64,000 nucleotides of DNA. Origin: Selenomonas sputigena. GTDB lineage: Bacteria > Bacillota > Negativicutes > Selenomonadales > Selenomonadaceae. The DNA lies in contig NZ_CP110383.1 of the NCBI RefSeq assembly GCF_026015965.1, positions 653,808 to 717,807 of the forward strand. Reading direction: 5' to 3'. How positions within the stretch are numbered: the stretch's first letter is position 1; each line of letters starts with the position of its first letter. The translations under genes were made by a program, and so were the position numbers. The notes beneath the pieces were generated by a model that did no database searches, was not told the origin of the DNA, and was given only the letters and a program-made list of their open reading frames with translations. Shown one piece after another: positions 8,889-17,737 of this stretch.

Positions 8889-9343
8889 ACGACACGAAAC
8901 AGGCGAAGGCGTATCTCTGGCGGGTGCGTGATGCGGAGCGCGAACTGAAACGTCTGGAAGAGGAGTACGAACAAGCCAAGTCAGATATTCTGCATCTCAA
9001 GGCGATGGAGTACGACAAGGACAAGGTCAGTAACTCGCGCATCGGAGACTTGTCGGACGCGATTGCGGCGTTGGAGGGATATGCGGAGCGCATCGCCAAG
9101 CAGTGGGACAAGCTGATCGCGTTGCGCGAGGATGCTAAGGCACGGATTGAGCAGATCGAGGACGGGCGATACCGTGATGTGCTGGTGCGTCGGTATTTGC
9201 AGGGGCAGTCCTGGGAGTGGATTGCAGCGGGGATGGGGTACGATTACCGATATACGCTGAAGCTGCACGGGCTGGCGCTGGCGGCATTCGCCACGACAAA
9301 GACACAGAAAGACATAGAAAGACACATGCGACCTGTGATATAG
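8885..9343 (+). CDS. DUF1492 / ArpU-like phage transcription regulator
   Basis: The protein has 152 residues. Residues 1-95 are a coiled coil (RDAERELKRLEEEYEQAK). Residues 105-145 form a sigma-70 region 4-like helix-turn-helix (YRDVLVRRYLQGQSWEWIAA, then a YDYRYTLKLHGLAL recognition helix). This layout fits the DUF1492/ArpU group, which switches on late genes in phages. The start is TTG, overlapping the previous stop. Its position immediately before the terminase genes and a terminator supports a late-gene activator. Confidence 0.75.
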   Translation: MNDTKQAKAYLWRVRDAERELKRLEEEYEQAKSDILHLKAMEYDKDKVSNSRIGDLSDAIAALEGYAERIAKQWDKLIALREDAKARIEQIEDGRYRDVLVRRYLQGQSWEWIAAGMGYDYRYTLKLHGLALAAFATTKTQKDIERHMRPVI

Positions 9344-9360
9344 TATAAGCTGAGAATCGA

Positions 9361-9387
9361 GGGTGCTGCAGGAGCGGCGCCCTTTTT
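9361..9387 (+). terminator. Rho-independent terminator closing the early/middle operon
   Basis: GGGTGC (9361-9366) pairs with GCGCCC (9377-9382) and is followed by TTTTT. It lies 17 bp after the stop of the DUF1492 regulator and separates it from the packaging genes. Confidence 0.7.
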
Positions 9388-9406
9388 ATATGCAGAGGTG
9401 AGGCGC

Positions 9407-9523
9407 ATGACGTTGAGAGACTATCTGCTTTGTCGCAGGGCGCAGAAGCAGTGTAGTACGCCAGTGCGTCCGAAGAAGAAACACAAGACAGGGAGTCGTA
9501 GGAAAAGCGTAAAAAGCAAATGA
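9407..9523 (+). CDS. Small Lys/Arg-rich phage protein
   Basis: A 38-residue frame at ATG 9407, with a GCAGAGGTGAGG ribosome site. It is strongly basic at the C-terminus (PKKKHKTGSRRKSVKSK). It stands between two hairpin terminators just before the terminase genes. It may be a real small gene; a decayed or non-coding stretch is also possible. Confidence 0.4.
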   Translation: MTLRDYLLCRRAQKQCSTPVRPKKKHKTGSRRKSVKSK

Positions 9524-9531
9524 ACCGCCTT

Positions 9532-9560
9532 GGGGCTGGTCTCCAGTCTAGTTTTTTTTG
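9532..9560 (+). terminator. Hairpin followed by eight T residues
   Basis: GGCTGG (9534-9539) pairs with CCAGTC (9543-9548, one G-T pair), followed by TAG and TTTTTTTT. It would stop transcripts entering the packaging genes from upstream. The stretch 9560-9700 after it holds no gene that I trust, but has several CGGG-containing repeats that could belong to a packaging (pac or cos) site. Confidence 0.45.
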
Positions 9561-9704
9561 TGGAAAGATACCCCCGGGGATGCAGGTACTACAAGGGTTC
9601 ACGGGCTACACGGGTCTGCGAGTCCCGAAAAGTGTCCCGATGAAAATGAAAAAAAGTATCCGTCAACCCGTTAAATGGAGGAGTGGTCAAAATGAGGTGA
9701 GCGT

Positions 9705-10193
9705 GTGGCGAAAGAGAATCCTGACAAATTTATTTACAGTACGCAGGATGCAGCAGAATTCTTCGGCGTCCATCGCGACACCATGACGGATTGGGCGAAC
9801 CATGGCGCTCCGAAAGAGGGGCGAGGAAAATGGAATATCAAGGCGGTCATGGAATGGCGATTCAAGACGGATTCGAGACCAGGCGAAGAGTCGGCTGTAA
9901 TCCGCAAACTGAAAGCCGAAGCAGACCTGAAAGAAATCAAGAAGCAGCAGGAAGCTATCCGCCTCGCCGTGCAGGAAGGGAAGTACATCTCGATTGAGCA
10001 GACGTCGCGCGACCTTGCACGGCTTTTTACGTCGCTCAAGAACAAGCTGCTTGCCATCGGGCATAAGGTTGCGGTGGAGGTAAATGGGCTGGATCCCGAG
10101 GTCGCCGCATTGGCAAACGGCGTTATCGAGGACTGTATCCGCGAAGCTTTGGAACAGCTTGCAGAAGGAGGCGTGTATGGCAGAAAGAAATAA
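9705..10193 (+). CDS. Terminase small subunit
   Basis: This 162-residue protein starts at GTG 9705 (AATGAGG ribosome site). Residues 8-55 form a winged helix-turn-helix (TQDAAEFFGVHRDTMTDWANHG), the DNA-recognition fold of Nu1/DUF1441-type small terminases. A helical oligomerisation segment follows. It overlaps the large subunit by 17 bp, and together they recognise and package the phage genome. Confidence 0.82.
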   Translation: MAKENPDKFIYSTQDAAEFFGVHRDTMTDWANHGAPKEGRGKWNIKAVMEWRFKTDSRPGEESAVIRKLKAEADLKEIKKQQEAIRLAVQEGKYISIEQTSRDLARLFTSLKNKLLAIGHKVAVEVNGLDPEVAALANGVIEDCIREALEQLAEGGVYGRKK

Positions 10194-11976
10194 GGCGTTT
10201 CCCGAATACATCCGGAAAGCCTTTGACGCTTTTCGCCCGCCGGAGCGCCTGACCGTTTCGGAGTGGGCGGACAAGTATCGCATCCTCTCCGAGAAAGACA
10301 GCGCTGCGCCGGGGTTGTGGCGCACGGATCGGACGCCGTATCTCAAGGAGCCGATGGATGCTTTCAACGACCGCGCTGTAAAAGACATCACATTCGTCGC
10401 CGGGACGCAGCTCGGCAAGACTGTCATGGAGCAGAACATGATCGGCTTTGCCATCGCACAAGACCCGGGACCGATGCTCATCGTTTACCCGACGGACAAA
10501 CTCGCCGAGTTTACGAGCGTGAACCGACTGCAGCCCATGCTTGAGCTGTCCGATCCGTTGCGCACGCGTTGGGACAAGCAGGGGAGTGAGCGGCTGGAAC
10601 TTCGATTCGAGCAGATGTATATCGCGCTCGTCGGGGCGAACAGCCCGTCGAACCTCGCGAGCCGCCCTGCCCGGTATGTGTTCTTCGATGAGATCGACAA
10701 ATTCCCGCGCTGGTCGGGAAATGAAGCGAGTCCGATCGCTCTTGCAGAGGAGCGCACGAAGACCTTTTGGAACAAGAAAATCGTTAAAGTGTCCTCTCCG
10801 ACGCTCAAGACGGGAAACATCTGGCAGAGCTGGGAGAATGCCGGCGCACAATATCGCTATTTTGTCCCCTGCCCGCACTGTGGCGCTTATCAGGAGTTCG
10901 TTTTCAGGCAGCTCAAATGGCCGGAGGGCGCTACGGCAGAAATGGCGCGCTATGCGACCTACTATGAATGCGTGCGTTGTAAGGAGCATATTGACGATCG
11001 CCATAAGATGCAGATGCTTCGTCAAGGAGAGTGGCGGCGCATCAATAAGGGTAGTGGCAAAGTGCAGAGCGTCGCGTATCATCTCAATTCGATTTATTCG
11101 CCGTGGGTGACATTCGGCGACGTGGCGGCCAAATTTCTTGGGGCGAAAGATTTCCCCGAAGAACTCATGAACTTTATCAACTCCTGGCTTGCCGAGCCAT
11201 GGGAAGGCAAGAGCGGCAAAATGAAATCCGATGTTGTCATGGAAAAGGCGCTGCCGTATGAACGCGGGCAGATGCCGGAGGCGGCGCAGCTCCTGACATG
11301 TGGAATCGACGTGCAGCTTGACCATTTCTGGTATGCCGTGCGGGCTTGGGGGCCACACTTGACGTCATGGCTTGTCGATTGGGGGCGTGTGGAGACGTGG
11401 GCAGACATCGAGACGGTCATCAACCGCAACTATGCGGACACAAACGGCGTCATCCGCAGCGTCAATCTCGCCTGCATTGACTCGGGATACAACACAGATG
11501 ACGTGTATAACTTCTGCGCGCAGCACATGGACGTCCTCGTGCCGACGAAAGGCTCCAGCTTTCCCCTGAAATCTCGCTATAACGTGACCATCCTCGACAA
11601 GCGAGCGGCGGGATTCGGTTTGCGGCTCTATATCATGGATCCGAACCAGATGAAGGATTTCATTGCCTCGCGCATGATGATTGACGCGGGAGCGCGCGGA
11701 AGCTGGAACGTCTGCCGCGATATCGAACGCGAGTACGCCGACCAGATTTGCGCAGAGCAGCGCGTCGAACAGCGTGATAAGAAGGGGCGCGTCTCTGTGG
11801 TCTGGAAGAAGATCAGCAGTCATGCAGCGAACCATCTGCTCGACTGCGAGACGAACAACACGCTTGCGGCGGAGATCATGGGCGTGCGCTACTTAATGGA
11901 GCAGGAAGATGAGCCGCAAGAGGAAACGAACGGGGAGAAAGACGATTGGATTGGCGCTGGAGAGAATTGGCTTTAA
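10177..11976 (+). CDS. Terminase large subunit, GpA family
   Basis: A 599-residue GpA-type (lambda-like) large terminase. Walker A-like VAGTQLGKTVMEQ is near residue 75, and FFDEIDKFPRWSGNE supplies Walker B near residue 170. A zinc-binding segment follows (CPHCGAYQEF and CVRCKEH). The nuclease half begins near residue 370 with GIDVQLDHFWYAV. It drives ATP-dependent DNA packaging and cleavage. The ATG at 10177 has a GGAGG ribosome site and gives the typical family start. Confidence 0.93.
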   Translation: MAERNKAFPEYIRKAFDAFRPPERLTVSEWADKYRILSEKDSAAPGLWRTDRTPYLKEPMDAFNDRAVKDITFVAGTQLGKTVMEQNMIGFAIAQDPGPMLIVYPTDKLAEFTSVNRLQPMLELSDPLRTRWDKQGSERLELRFEQMYIALVGANSPSNLASRPARYVFFDEIDKFPRWSGNEASPIALAEERTKTFWNKKIVKVSSPTLKTGNIWQSWENAGAQYRYFVPCPHCGAYQEFVFRQLKWPEGATAEMARYATYYECVRCKEHIDDRHKMQMLRQGEWRRINKGSGKVQSVAYHLNSIYSPWVTFGDVAAKFLGAKDFPEELMNFINSWLAEPWEGKSGKMKSDVVMEKALPYERGQMPEAAQLLTCGIDVQLDHFWYAVRAWGPHLTSWLVDWGRVETWADIETVINRNYADTNGVIRSVNLACIDSGYNTDDVYNFCAQHMDVLVPTKGSSFPLKSRYNVTILDKRAAGFGLRLYIMDPNQMKDFIASRMMIDAGARGSWNVCRDIEREYADQICAEQRVEQRDKKGRVSVVWKKISSHAANHLLDCETNNTLAAEIMGVRYLMEQEDEPQEETNGEKDDWIGAGENWL

Positions 11977-11998
11977 GGCTGAGAGGAGGTGAAACCAT

Positions 11999-12202
11999 TT
12001 GGACACGTTGGAAACACAGCTTGCTCATGTGCAGGAGGCGATTCGAGCGGTTGAGGGTGGGGCGCAGGAGTACAGTATCGCAAATCGGCGCCTTGTAAAA
12101 GCGAATCTCGCGACGTTGTATGCGCGTGAAAATGCGCTCAAGGCGGAAATTGCGCGGCGCGATGGCGGCGATTTGCGATTTGCTCAGATGGGGCGCTTAT
12201 GA
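11999..12202 (+). CDS. gpW-like head-tail joining protein
   Basis: A 67-residue protein with a TTG start behind GAGAGGAGGTG. The pattern of heptad-like helices, the two-strand middle (YSIANRRLVKAN) and the length match lambda gpW, which stabilises packaged heads and prepares them for tail joining. It lies between terminase and portal as in lambda-like phages, and the next gene overlaps its stop. Confidence 0.8.
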   Translation: MDTLETQLAHVQEAIRAVEGGAQEYSIANRRLVKANLATLYARENALKAEIARRDGGDLRFAQMGRL

Positions 12203-13758
12203 TCGGGCTTTTGGAAAAAGCAATCGCGGCAATCTCGCCGCAGTGGGCGTGCAAACGCGCCTTTTACGCTGAAAGCCTGCGTGCCTATGAGGCGGGCGAG
12301 GTGACGCGTTTTAACGACGGCTGGGTGCCTGTCAATGAGGACACAGAAAATGCGGACAAACCGCAGCGCGATCTCATCAAGGCGCGGGCGCGATACTTGG
12401 AGCGCAACAGCGACATCGCGGGCGCAGCTGTCGGCGGTATCGTGCGCAATGTTGTTGGAACAGGTATCAAGCCGCAGGCGCGTACGGGGAACGAAGAGCT
12501 GAACCGCCGCATTGAGTCGCTTTGGCGCGAGTGGACGGCGGCAGAGAACTGCGACATCACGGGACAGCAAACATTTGAGGAACTGCAGGCGATGCTCCTT
12601 CGGCGCAAAATTGTCGATGGGGAAATCCTCGTCAAGAAGGTGGTCGCGCGCAAGGGCAGGCATCCACTGAAACTCCAGGTCATCAAGGCCGACCTCCTCA
12701 GTAGTTTCATGATGTACGCCCCCAAAACGAGCAACATCATCCGCTCGGGCATCGAGCTCAACGACCACTTGCGGCCGCTTGCCTACTGGATCGATCGCAA
12801 AAGCCCCGACGGGTACATTGAATACAATCCCGATCGCATTCCCGCCGAGCAGATCATTCACCTTTGGACGCGTGCGCAGCCCGACCAGATCCGCGGCATT
12901 TCTGACCTTGCGCCCATCATCAAGCGGCTCAAGGATACGCAGGATTACCTTGACGCCGAGACGCTGACTGCGAGGATCGCGGCGTGCTTCTCGGTGTTCA
13001 TTACGACGCAGACGGGCGCACCGGGGACGATGCCCGGGCGCATAGGCAATGGTAGGAAAGACTCTGAGGGGAAGAAGCTGAGCGCGATCCGCCCGGGTAT
13101 GATCAAGTATCTTGCGCCCGGGGAAAGCGTCGAGACGGCGAATCCGTCGCGCGGTCTTGCCAATGCGCGGGATTATGTGGCGATACAGGAGCGGCTTGCG
13201 GGTGCAGGGCTCGGCCTGTCGTATGAGCTGATGAGTCGCGACTTCAATACATCGAGCTTTTCGAGTGCCCGGCAGGGGATGCTCGAAGACCGCAAGACCT
13301 TCGAGCCGATGCAGGTGTTCATGGCATCACACCTTTGTGCACCGATTTATCGCGAATGGATGGATTTATGCGTATTGTCCGGCAGTCTCGACATTCCCGA
13401 TTATTTTGAGCGCCGCGAGGCGTATCAATCGGTCGAATGGGTAACACCGGGCTGGTCATGGATTGATCCGCAGAAGGAAGTTCAGGCGGATATCGCCGCC
13501 ATACAGAACGGCGGCAAGACGCTCTCGCAGTGGTGCGCAGAGCGTGGCTATGACTGGCGCGAGCAGTTGGAGCAGATGGCGCTCGAAAAGGAGACCGCCG
13601 AGGCGATGGGGCTGACGCTCTCCGTACACACGCCGATCACGGTGCAGGCGGCGCAGAGCAATCACGTCGAGGGCGCGGGCGGAAGTGCAGACGCCAACGA
13701 CGACGAGGACGAGAAGGAGGATGCAGATGGCGAAGACAAAGACGAGAAACAAGAATGA
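12199..13758 (+). CDS. Portal protein, lambda family
   Basis: This 519-residue portal protein forms the ring at the head vertex through which DNA enters and leaves. The family features visible are an N-terminal RARYLERNSDIAGAAVGGI segment, the central RKIVDGEILVKKV, and LSYELMSRDFNTSSFSSARQ near residue 345. The C-terminus from residue 490 is extremely acidic (DANDDEDEKEDADGEDKDEK). The acidic tail overlaps the start of the protease-capsid gene by 32 bp. Confidence 0.9.
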   Translation: MIGLLEKAIAAISPQWACKRAFYAESLRAYEAGEVTRFNDGWVPVNEDTENADKPQRDLIKARARYLERNSDIAGAAVGGIVRNVVGTGIKPQARTGNEELNRRIESLWREWTAAENCDITGQQTFEELQAMLLRRKIVDGEILVKKVVARKGRHPLKLQVIKADLLSSFMMYAPKTSNIIRSGIELNDHLRPLAYWIDRKSPDGYIEYNPDRIPAEQIIHLWTRAQPDQIRGISDLAPIIKRLKDTQDYLDAETLTARIAACFSVFITTQTGAPGTMPGRIGNGRKDSEGKKLSAIRPGMIKYLAPGESVETANPSRGLANARDYVAIQERLAGAGLGLSYELMSRDFNTSSFSSARQGMLEDRKTFEPMQVFMASHLCAPIYREWMDLCVLSGSLDIPDYFERREAYQSVEWVTPGWSWIDPQKEVQADIAAIQNGGKTLSQWCAERGYDWREQLEQMALEKETAEAMGLTLSVHTPITVQAAQSNHVEGAGGSADANDDEDEKEDADGEDKDEKQE

Positions 13759-15622
13759 GCCGCAGCGGCGCTCGATGTACGAGGAAGCGATCATTTGCCG
13801 AACGGAAGGAGAGGACAGCCGCCAAGCGGAGCTTTCGCTGTCGAGTGAAGAGCCGTGCCGCCGTTGGTTCGGCAATGAAATCCTCTCGCACGATGCGGAG
13901 GCGGTTGATCTCAGCCGCCTGCAGGAGATCGGCGTGGTGCTTTTCAATCATAAACGTGACTGTGTGATCGGGCGCGTGCTCTCTGTCCGTTTGGATGAGG
14001 TGACACACAGGCTGCGTGCCGTCATCCAGTTTGACGAGGACGAAGAGAGCGAGCGCGTCTATCAAAAAGTCCGCAGCGGTACGCTCAAGGGCGTATCGGT
14101 CGGCTACTCGGTCGATGTGTGGGAAGAGGTCAAGGCGGGAGCGACAAGCACGAACGGACGCTTTACGGGTCCGTGTGAGGTCGCGACGCGGTGGATGCCC
14201 TACGAGCTGTCGATTGTGTCGGTACCGGCCGATGCGACCGTTGGCGTAGGAAGAAGTTTTGTAGAGAATGGAGATGGAACCATGGACGAAAAGGAAAAGG
14301 ATATCGTTGAAAGGGAGCAGGCGCCGGCTGTGCCGTTGCCGACGACAACGGAAAGCTCTGCCGCTCCCGATGCGGAGGCAATGCGCCAGGAGGCGGTGGC
14401 TGAGGAGCGTCAGCGCGTGCGCGAGATCGGCACGATGTGCCGTCAGTTCGGCGTTGACGATGCGAAGTTTATTGCTGACGGCATGAGCGTCGAAGGCGTT
14501 CGCGCAGCAATCCTGACGCAGCTCGCCGAGGAGCGTAAGGCGCAGGCGGTCACGGTGCAGGTGGACGAAATGGATAAGTTCCGCGCTGCCGCGACGGACG
14601 GTCTCGCACTGCGGGCAGGACTGGAGGTCGAGAAGAAGGCGGCAGGTGCGGACGAGTATCGCGGGAAGCGCATGCTGCGTCTCGCGGCGGAGTGTGTCGA
14701 GCGCGAGATGGGCAAGAGCACGCGCACGATGGACGATGAAACGATTGTGCGTGAGGCGCTGACGGGTACGGGAGCGTTCCCCGGCATCCTCTCTAACGTC
14801 GCACATAAGAGTATGGCACAGGCGTACCAGACCGCGCCGACGACGTATCAGCTTTGGGTCGCGCATGGGAGCAATTCCGACTTCAAGGACGCGACGCGCT
14901 ACCGCTTGAGTGAGGCGGATACGCTCGAAAAGCTCAATGAGAGCGGCGAGTTCAAGGCGAGCGGCGTATCTGAGAGCATGGCAAAGACGAGCATCGCGAC
15001 CTACGGGCGCATGTTCTCTATCACGCGTCAGGCAATCATCAACGATGACCTGGGCGCACTGCAGCAGCTCCCGGCGATCTATGGCGCAGCGGCGCGACGT
15101 ATGATTAACAAGATGGTCTACAAGACGTTGCAGGACAACCCGAAGGTCGAGGGCAAGGAGTTATTCCATGCCGATCGCAAGAATCTGCACGCAGAGAACA
15201 TCACAATCGATGGCCTGGCGAAGATGAAGGCAGCGATGGCGAAGCAGAAGAACATCGCGGGCTTGGAGTATCTGAACATCCAGCCGGCATTTCTGATTTG
15301 CCCTGTGGAGCTTGAGGTCACGGCCGCGCAGCTCATTAGTTCGATGGTTGACCCGACCAAGGCGAACGCGACACCGAACCCTTTTGCCAACAAGATGACG
15401 GTCGTATCGGAGCCGGAGCTTGAGGATGCAAAGGCGTTCTACCTCGCTGCAGCCGCAGGCGTCGCGCCGACGATCGAGGTGACGAGCCTCAACGGCAATC
15501 TGACGCCCGTTATGGAGCGCGCGGAGCAGTTCGACACGCTCGGTATCAAGTGGCGCATCTACATGGATGTCGGCGTCAATCTGCTCGATTACCGCGGCAT
15601 TCAGAAGAGCACGGGCAAGTAA
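13727..15622 (+). CDS. Fused prohead protease and major capsid protein
   Basis: The protein has 631 residues and joins two head proteins that are usually separate. Residues 20-190 are an HK97-type prohead protease (U35 family), with His in VVLFNHKRD and Ser in LKGVSVGYSV as probable catalytic residues. Residues 215-300 are a charged helical linker that may act as scaffold. Residues 330-631 resemble the Mu gpT-like major head subunit (ITRQAIINDDLGALQQLPAI). The ATG at 13727 is chosen for its GAGAAGGAGG ribosome site. Self-cleavage would release mature capsid protein. Confidence 0.87.
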   Translation: MAKTKTRNKNEPQRRSMYEEAIICRTEGEDSRQAELSLSSEEPCRRWFGNEILSHDAEAVDLSRLQEIGVVLFNHKRDCVIGRVLSVRLDEVTHRLRAVIQFDEDEESERVYQKVRSGTLKGVSVGYSVDVWEEVKAGATSTNGRFTGPCEVATRWMPYELSIVSVPADATVGVGRSFVENGDGTMDEKEKDIVEREQAPAVPLPTTTESSAAPDAEAMRQEAVAEERQRVREIGTMCRQFGVDDAKFIADGMSVEGVRAAILTQLAEERKAQAVTVQVDEMDKFRAAATDGLALRAGLEVEKKAAGADEYRGKRMLRLAAECVEREMGKSTRTMDDETIVREALTGTGAFPGILSNVAHKSMAQAYQTAPTTYQLWVAHGSNSDFKDATRYRLSEADTLEKLNESGEFKASGVSESMAKTSIATYGRMFSITRQAIINDDLGALQQLPAIYGAAARRMINKMVYKTLQDNPKVEGKELFHADRKNLHAENITIDGLAKMKAAMAKQKNIAGLEYLNIQPAFLICPVELEVTAAQLISSMVDPTKANATPNPFANKMTVVSEPELEDAKAFYLAAAAGVAPTIEVTSLNGNLTPVMERAEQFDTLGIKWRIYMDVGVNLLDYRGIQKSTGK

Positions 15623-15636
15623 GGAGGATCTGAATC

Positions 15637-15963
15637 ATGGCAAAAGCAGAATACATCCAGCGCGGCGACAACATCGACTACACGGCGGCGGCAAATATCG
15701 CCTACATGGAGGTCGTGCCGCTCGCCGCACGCATCGGCGTCGCTCTCGCCGAGATTCCGAAGGACGAGACAGGCGCGGTCACGCTCGTGGGGGCGTTTCG
15801 CTTTCCCGCAGCAACAGGCAAGATTGACGTTGGTGCGGAAGTCTACTGGGATAAGACGCAGAACGTCATTGTCGGCGCGTCGGGGGCGTCTACGGTGCGC
15901 GCGGGCCATCTGATTGCGCCGAAGGCACAGGCGGACACGACGGCGCTCGTCCGCATCGGCTGA
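15637..15963 (+). CDS. DUF2190-type capsid-associated protein
   Basis: A 108-residue protein that begins MAKAEYIQRGDNIDYTAAAN and has the GVALAEI and GKIDVGAEVYWD segments of the DUF2190 family. Members lie just after the capsid gene and are thought to decorate the head or act in head maturation. A strong AAGGAGG ribosome site precedes it, consistent with high expression. Its stop overlaps the next start by one base. Confidence 0.8.
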   Translation: MAKAEYIQRGDNIDYTAAANIAYMEVVPLAARIGVALAEIPKDETGAVTLVGAFRFPAATGKIDVGAEVYWDKTQNVIVGASGASTVRAGHLIAPKAQADTTALVRIG

Positions 15964-16301
15964 TGGGCTTCAAGGAGATGGTCGCGGCGGATATTTCCGC
16001 CGTGTTCCTGAATCCCGCGGAGTTTGGTGAACGTCATGATCTCAACGGAACGGAGTGCGTCTGCGTCGTGGAGGGCATGACGGCGCGGGAAGGATTCCAG
16101 CAGAGTGAGAAGTACGAAGGCTATGACGTCGTGCGTGGCGCAACGAACGTCGTGCACGTCAAGAAAGCCGACCTCGGCGAAATGCCCGTAGAGGGCGAAG
16201 TGTTCAAGCTCGACGGCGAAATTCATTATGTGCATTCGTGCGCGGAGAACATGGGGATGCTGAGCATCTGCCTCCGAGCCAATATCAGCGGATGGGGGTG
16301 A
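15963..16301 (+). CDS. Phage head-tail connector/completion protein
   Basis: A 112-residue, strand-rich protein (MGFKEMVAADISAVFLNPAEFG). Its length, the TxVVHVKKADLGEMPVEGE segment and its position between the capsid genes and the minor tail protein match connector proteins of the gpFII/head-tail joining type. The family call is by layout more than by motif. Confidence 0.6.
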   Translation: MGFKEMVAADISAVFLNPAEFGERHDLNGTECVCVVEGMTAREGFQQSEKYEGYDVVRGATNVVHVKKADLGEMPVEGEVFKLDGEIHYVHSCAENMGMLSICLRANISGWG

Positions 16302-16306
16302 GGACT

Positions 16307-16825
16307 TTGGTTGAAATCGGCATGTCGCGCGAGAGCATCAACAACATCGAAACAAGTCTCTCTTCCATGCGCGGAGACAAGCTGCACGCTGCTATGGGCA
16401 ACGCGGCGGCACGGGCAGCGTCAAGCGCAAGAACCGTTGGCAAGAAAAGCGTGCGGCAAATCTACACCGTCAAGCCCGCCGCGATCAAGAGTTCTATCAG
16501 CATCAAGCGCATACCGAAGGGCGCCGTTCTGCGCGTCGTCGGGTATCGGCTCAGCGCCAAGAATTACAAGGCGGCGAAGCGAAAGAAAGGCATTTTTGTT
16601 TCTGTCAAGAAAGGCTCGGGGGACATCGTGCCACGCTCTTTTTCCTACGGCGACAAGTTCATGCGACGAAAAGGCGCGGCAAGATTCCCCATCAAAGGGA
16701 TCACAAGCCCCGCCGTGCCGCAGCTCTTCGGCAATGCGGCGGTGCGCGAGGAAATGGCGAAGGAAGCTATGAAGAAGTACGAGGAACGGCTGCGCCATGA
16801 AGTCGGACGCATCATAGGAGGGTGA
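16307..16825 (+). CDS. Minor tail protein Z-like tail terminator
   Basis: A 172-residue basic protein that resembles lambda gpZ/minor tail protein Z: an N-terminal amphipathic helix (INNIETSLSSM), a helix rich in Ala and Arg (AARAASSARTVGKKSVRQIY) and a C-terminal strand region. The start is uncertain. TTG 16307 gives the family-like MVEIG start and lies just after GGTGAGG; ATG 16292 would overlap the previous gene. Proteins of this family cap or complete the tail before head joining. Confidence 0.65.
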   Translation: MVEIGMSRESINNIETSLSSMRGDKLHAAMGNAAARAASSARTVGKKSVRQIYTVKPAAIKSSISIKRIPKGAVLRVVGYRLSAKNYKAAKRKKGIFVSVKKGSGDIVPRSFSYGDKFMRRKGAARFPIKGITSPAVPQLFGNAAVREEMAKEAMKKYEERLRHEVGRIIGG

Positions 16826-16828
16826 CGC

Positions 16829-17308
16829 ATGGAAACACCGATGCAATGCGCGAAAGAGATTGCAGATTTTCTCAAAGAGAAGTTTCGCGAATATGGTGAG
16901 AAAGAGCCGGACACAGGCGCAGAATACAACGTCTATGCGGGCTTTCTGCCGCGCGAGGACAACCCGAAGAAGATGAGGACGCAATGCCCTGCCGTCGTTG
17001 TCCGTCCACTGCTGATTGAGGATAACGCGGAGGAAACCGTCACGAAGATGGCGGTTTACGCTGTCACGTATGACGATGACATGAAATTCGGCAGCGAATC
17101 CCTCTATCACGTCCTGCAATTCATCCGCTTCCATCTGCTCACGAACAATCCGATTCGAAAACGGTTTGAAATCAATCTCAGGGACAGCGAGACGATGGAG
17201 ACATACATTCCCGACGAACAGCCATATCCGTTTTGGCAGGGGCGGCTAGATTTCGCTGTTTATCTTGAGCAGCCGAGCCGCAGCCCGCTTGCCGGGAGAA
17301 CCATCTAG
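16829..17308 (+). CDS. Phage tail completion protein (putative)
   Basis: A 159-residue acidic protein without a catalytic motif. The order (Z-like protein, this gene, a small Glu-rich protein, sheath) is that of contractile-tail phages, where this position usually holds a tail terminator or completion protein. The visible pattern TQCPAVVVRPLLIEDNAEETVTKMAVYAVTY alternates strands in the way such proteins do. Function is inferred from position. Confidence 0.55.
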   Translation: METPMQCAKEIADFLKEKFREYGEKEPDTGAEYNVYAGFLPREDNPKKMRTQCPAVVVRPLLIEDNAEETVTKMAVYAVTYDDDMKFGSESLYHVLQFIRFHLLTNNPIRKRFEINLRDSETMETYIPDEQPYPFWQGRLDFAVYLEQPSRSPLAGRTI

Positions 17309-17318
17309 GAGGTGCATT

Positions 17319-17735
17319 ATGGCAAAAGCATGGAAAACGGACGACGAGCAGGAGAACACGCTTGTCGCTGAAAATGTAGAAACGCCCGAAGAAGCGGCGG
17401 ACGTTGATTCTTCCGTTCCGAATACGGAGGCGGCAAAAGAGTCGGTGAATCTCTCGCCAAAAGGCGAAACAGCAGACGCACCGAAAGAGTCGGCGAATCT
17501 TGCGGAAAAGGTCATCTATGTGGGACCGTCCGTGCGCGGCACGATGCTTCACACCTTCGCCGTCTTTTCCGACGGCGTTCCCGCAGAATATCGCGGGCAT
17601 CCGACGCTCAAGCATCTGTTCGTCGCGCCTGAGCGGCTGGACGAGACACGCGCGGAAATCGCCCGCACAGGCTCCTTGCGCAATACGTGTTACAAACGCG
17701 CAAGTGAAGAAATGAAATCGAAGGAGGCAGAATAA
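17319..17735 (+). CDS. Hypothetical phage structural-region protein
   Basis: The protein has 138 residues. Residues 1-70 are acidic and apparently disordered, with two near-repeats (AKESVNLSPKGE and PKESANLAEK). Residues 63-120 form a compact domain (VIYVGPSVRGTMLHTFAVF). Small proteins with a similar C-terminal domain commonly precede the sheath gene in Firmicute myophages. The ATG at 17319 has a TAGGAGG ribosome site. Confidence 0.6.
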   Translation: MAKAWKTDDEQENTLVAENVETPEEAADVDSSVPNTEAAKESVNLSPKGETADAPKESANLAEKVIYVGPSVRGTMLHTFAVFSDGVPAEYRGHPTLKHLFVAPERLDETRAEIARTGSLRNTCYKRASEEMKSKEAE

Positions 17736-17737
17736 TT

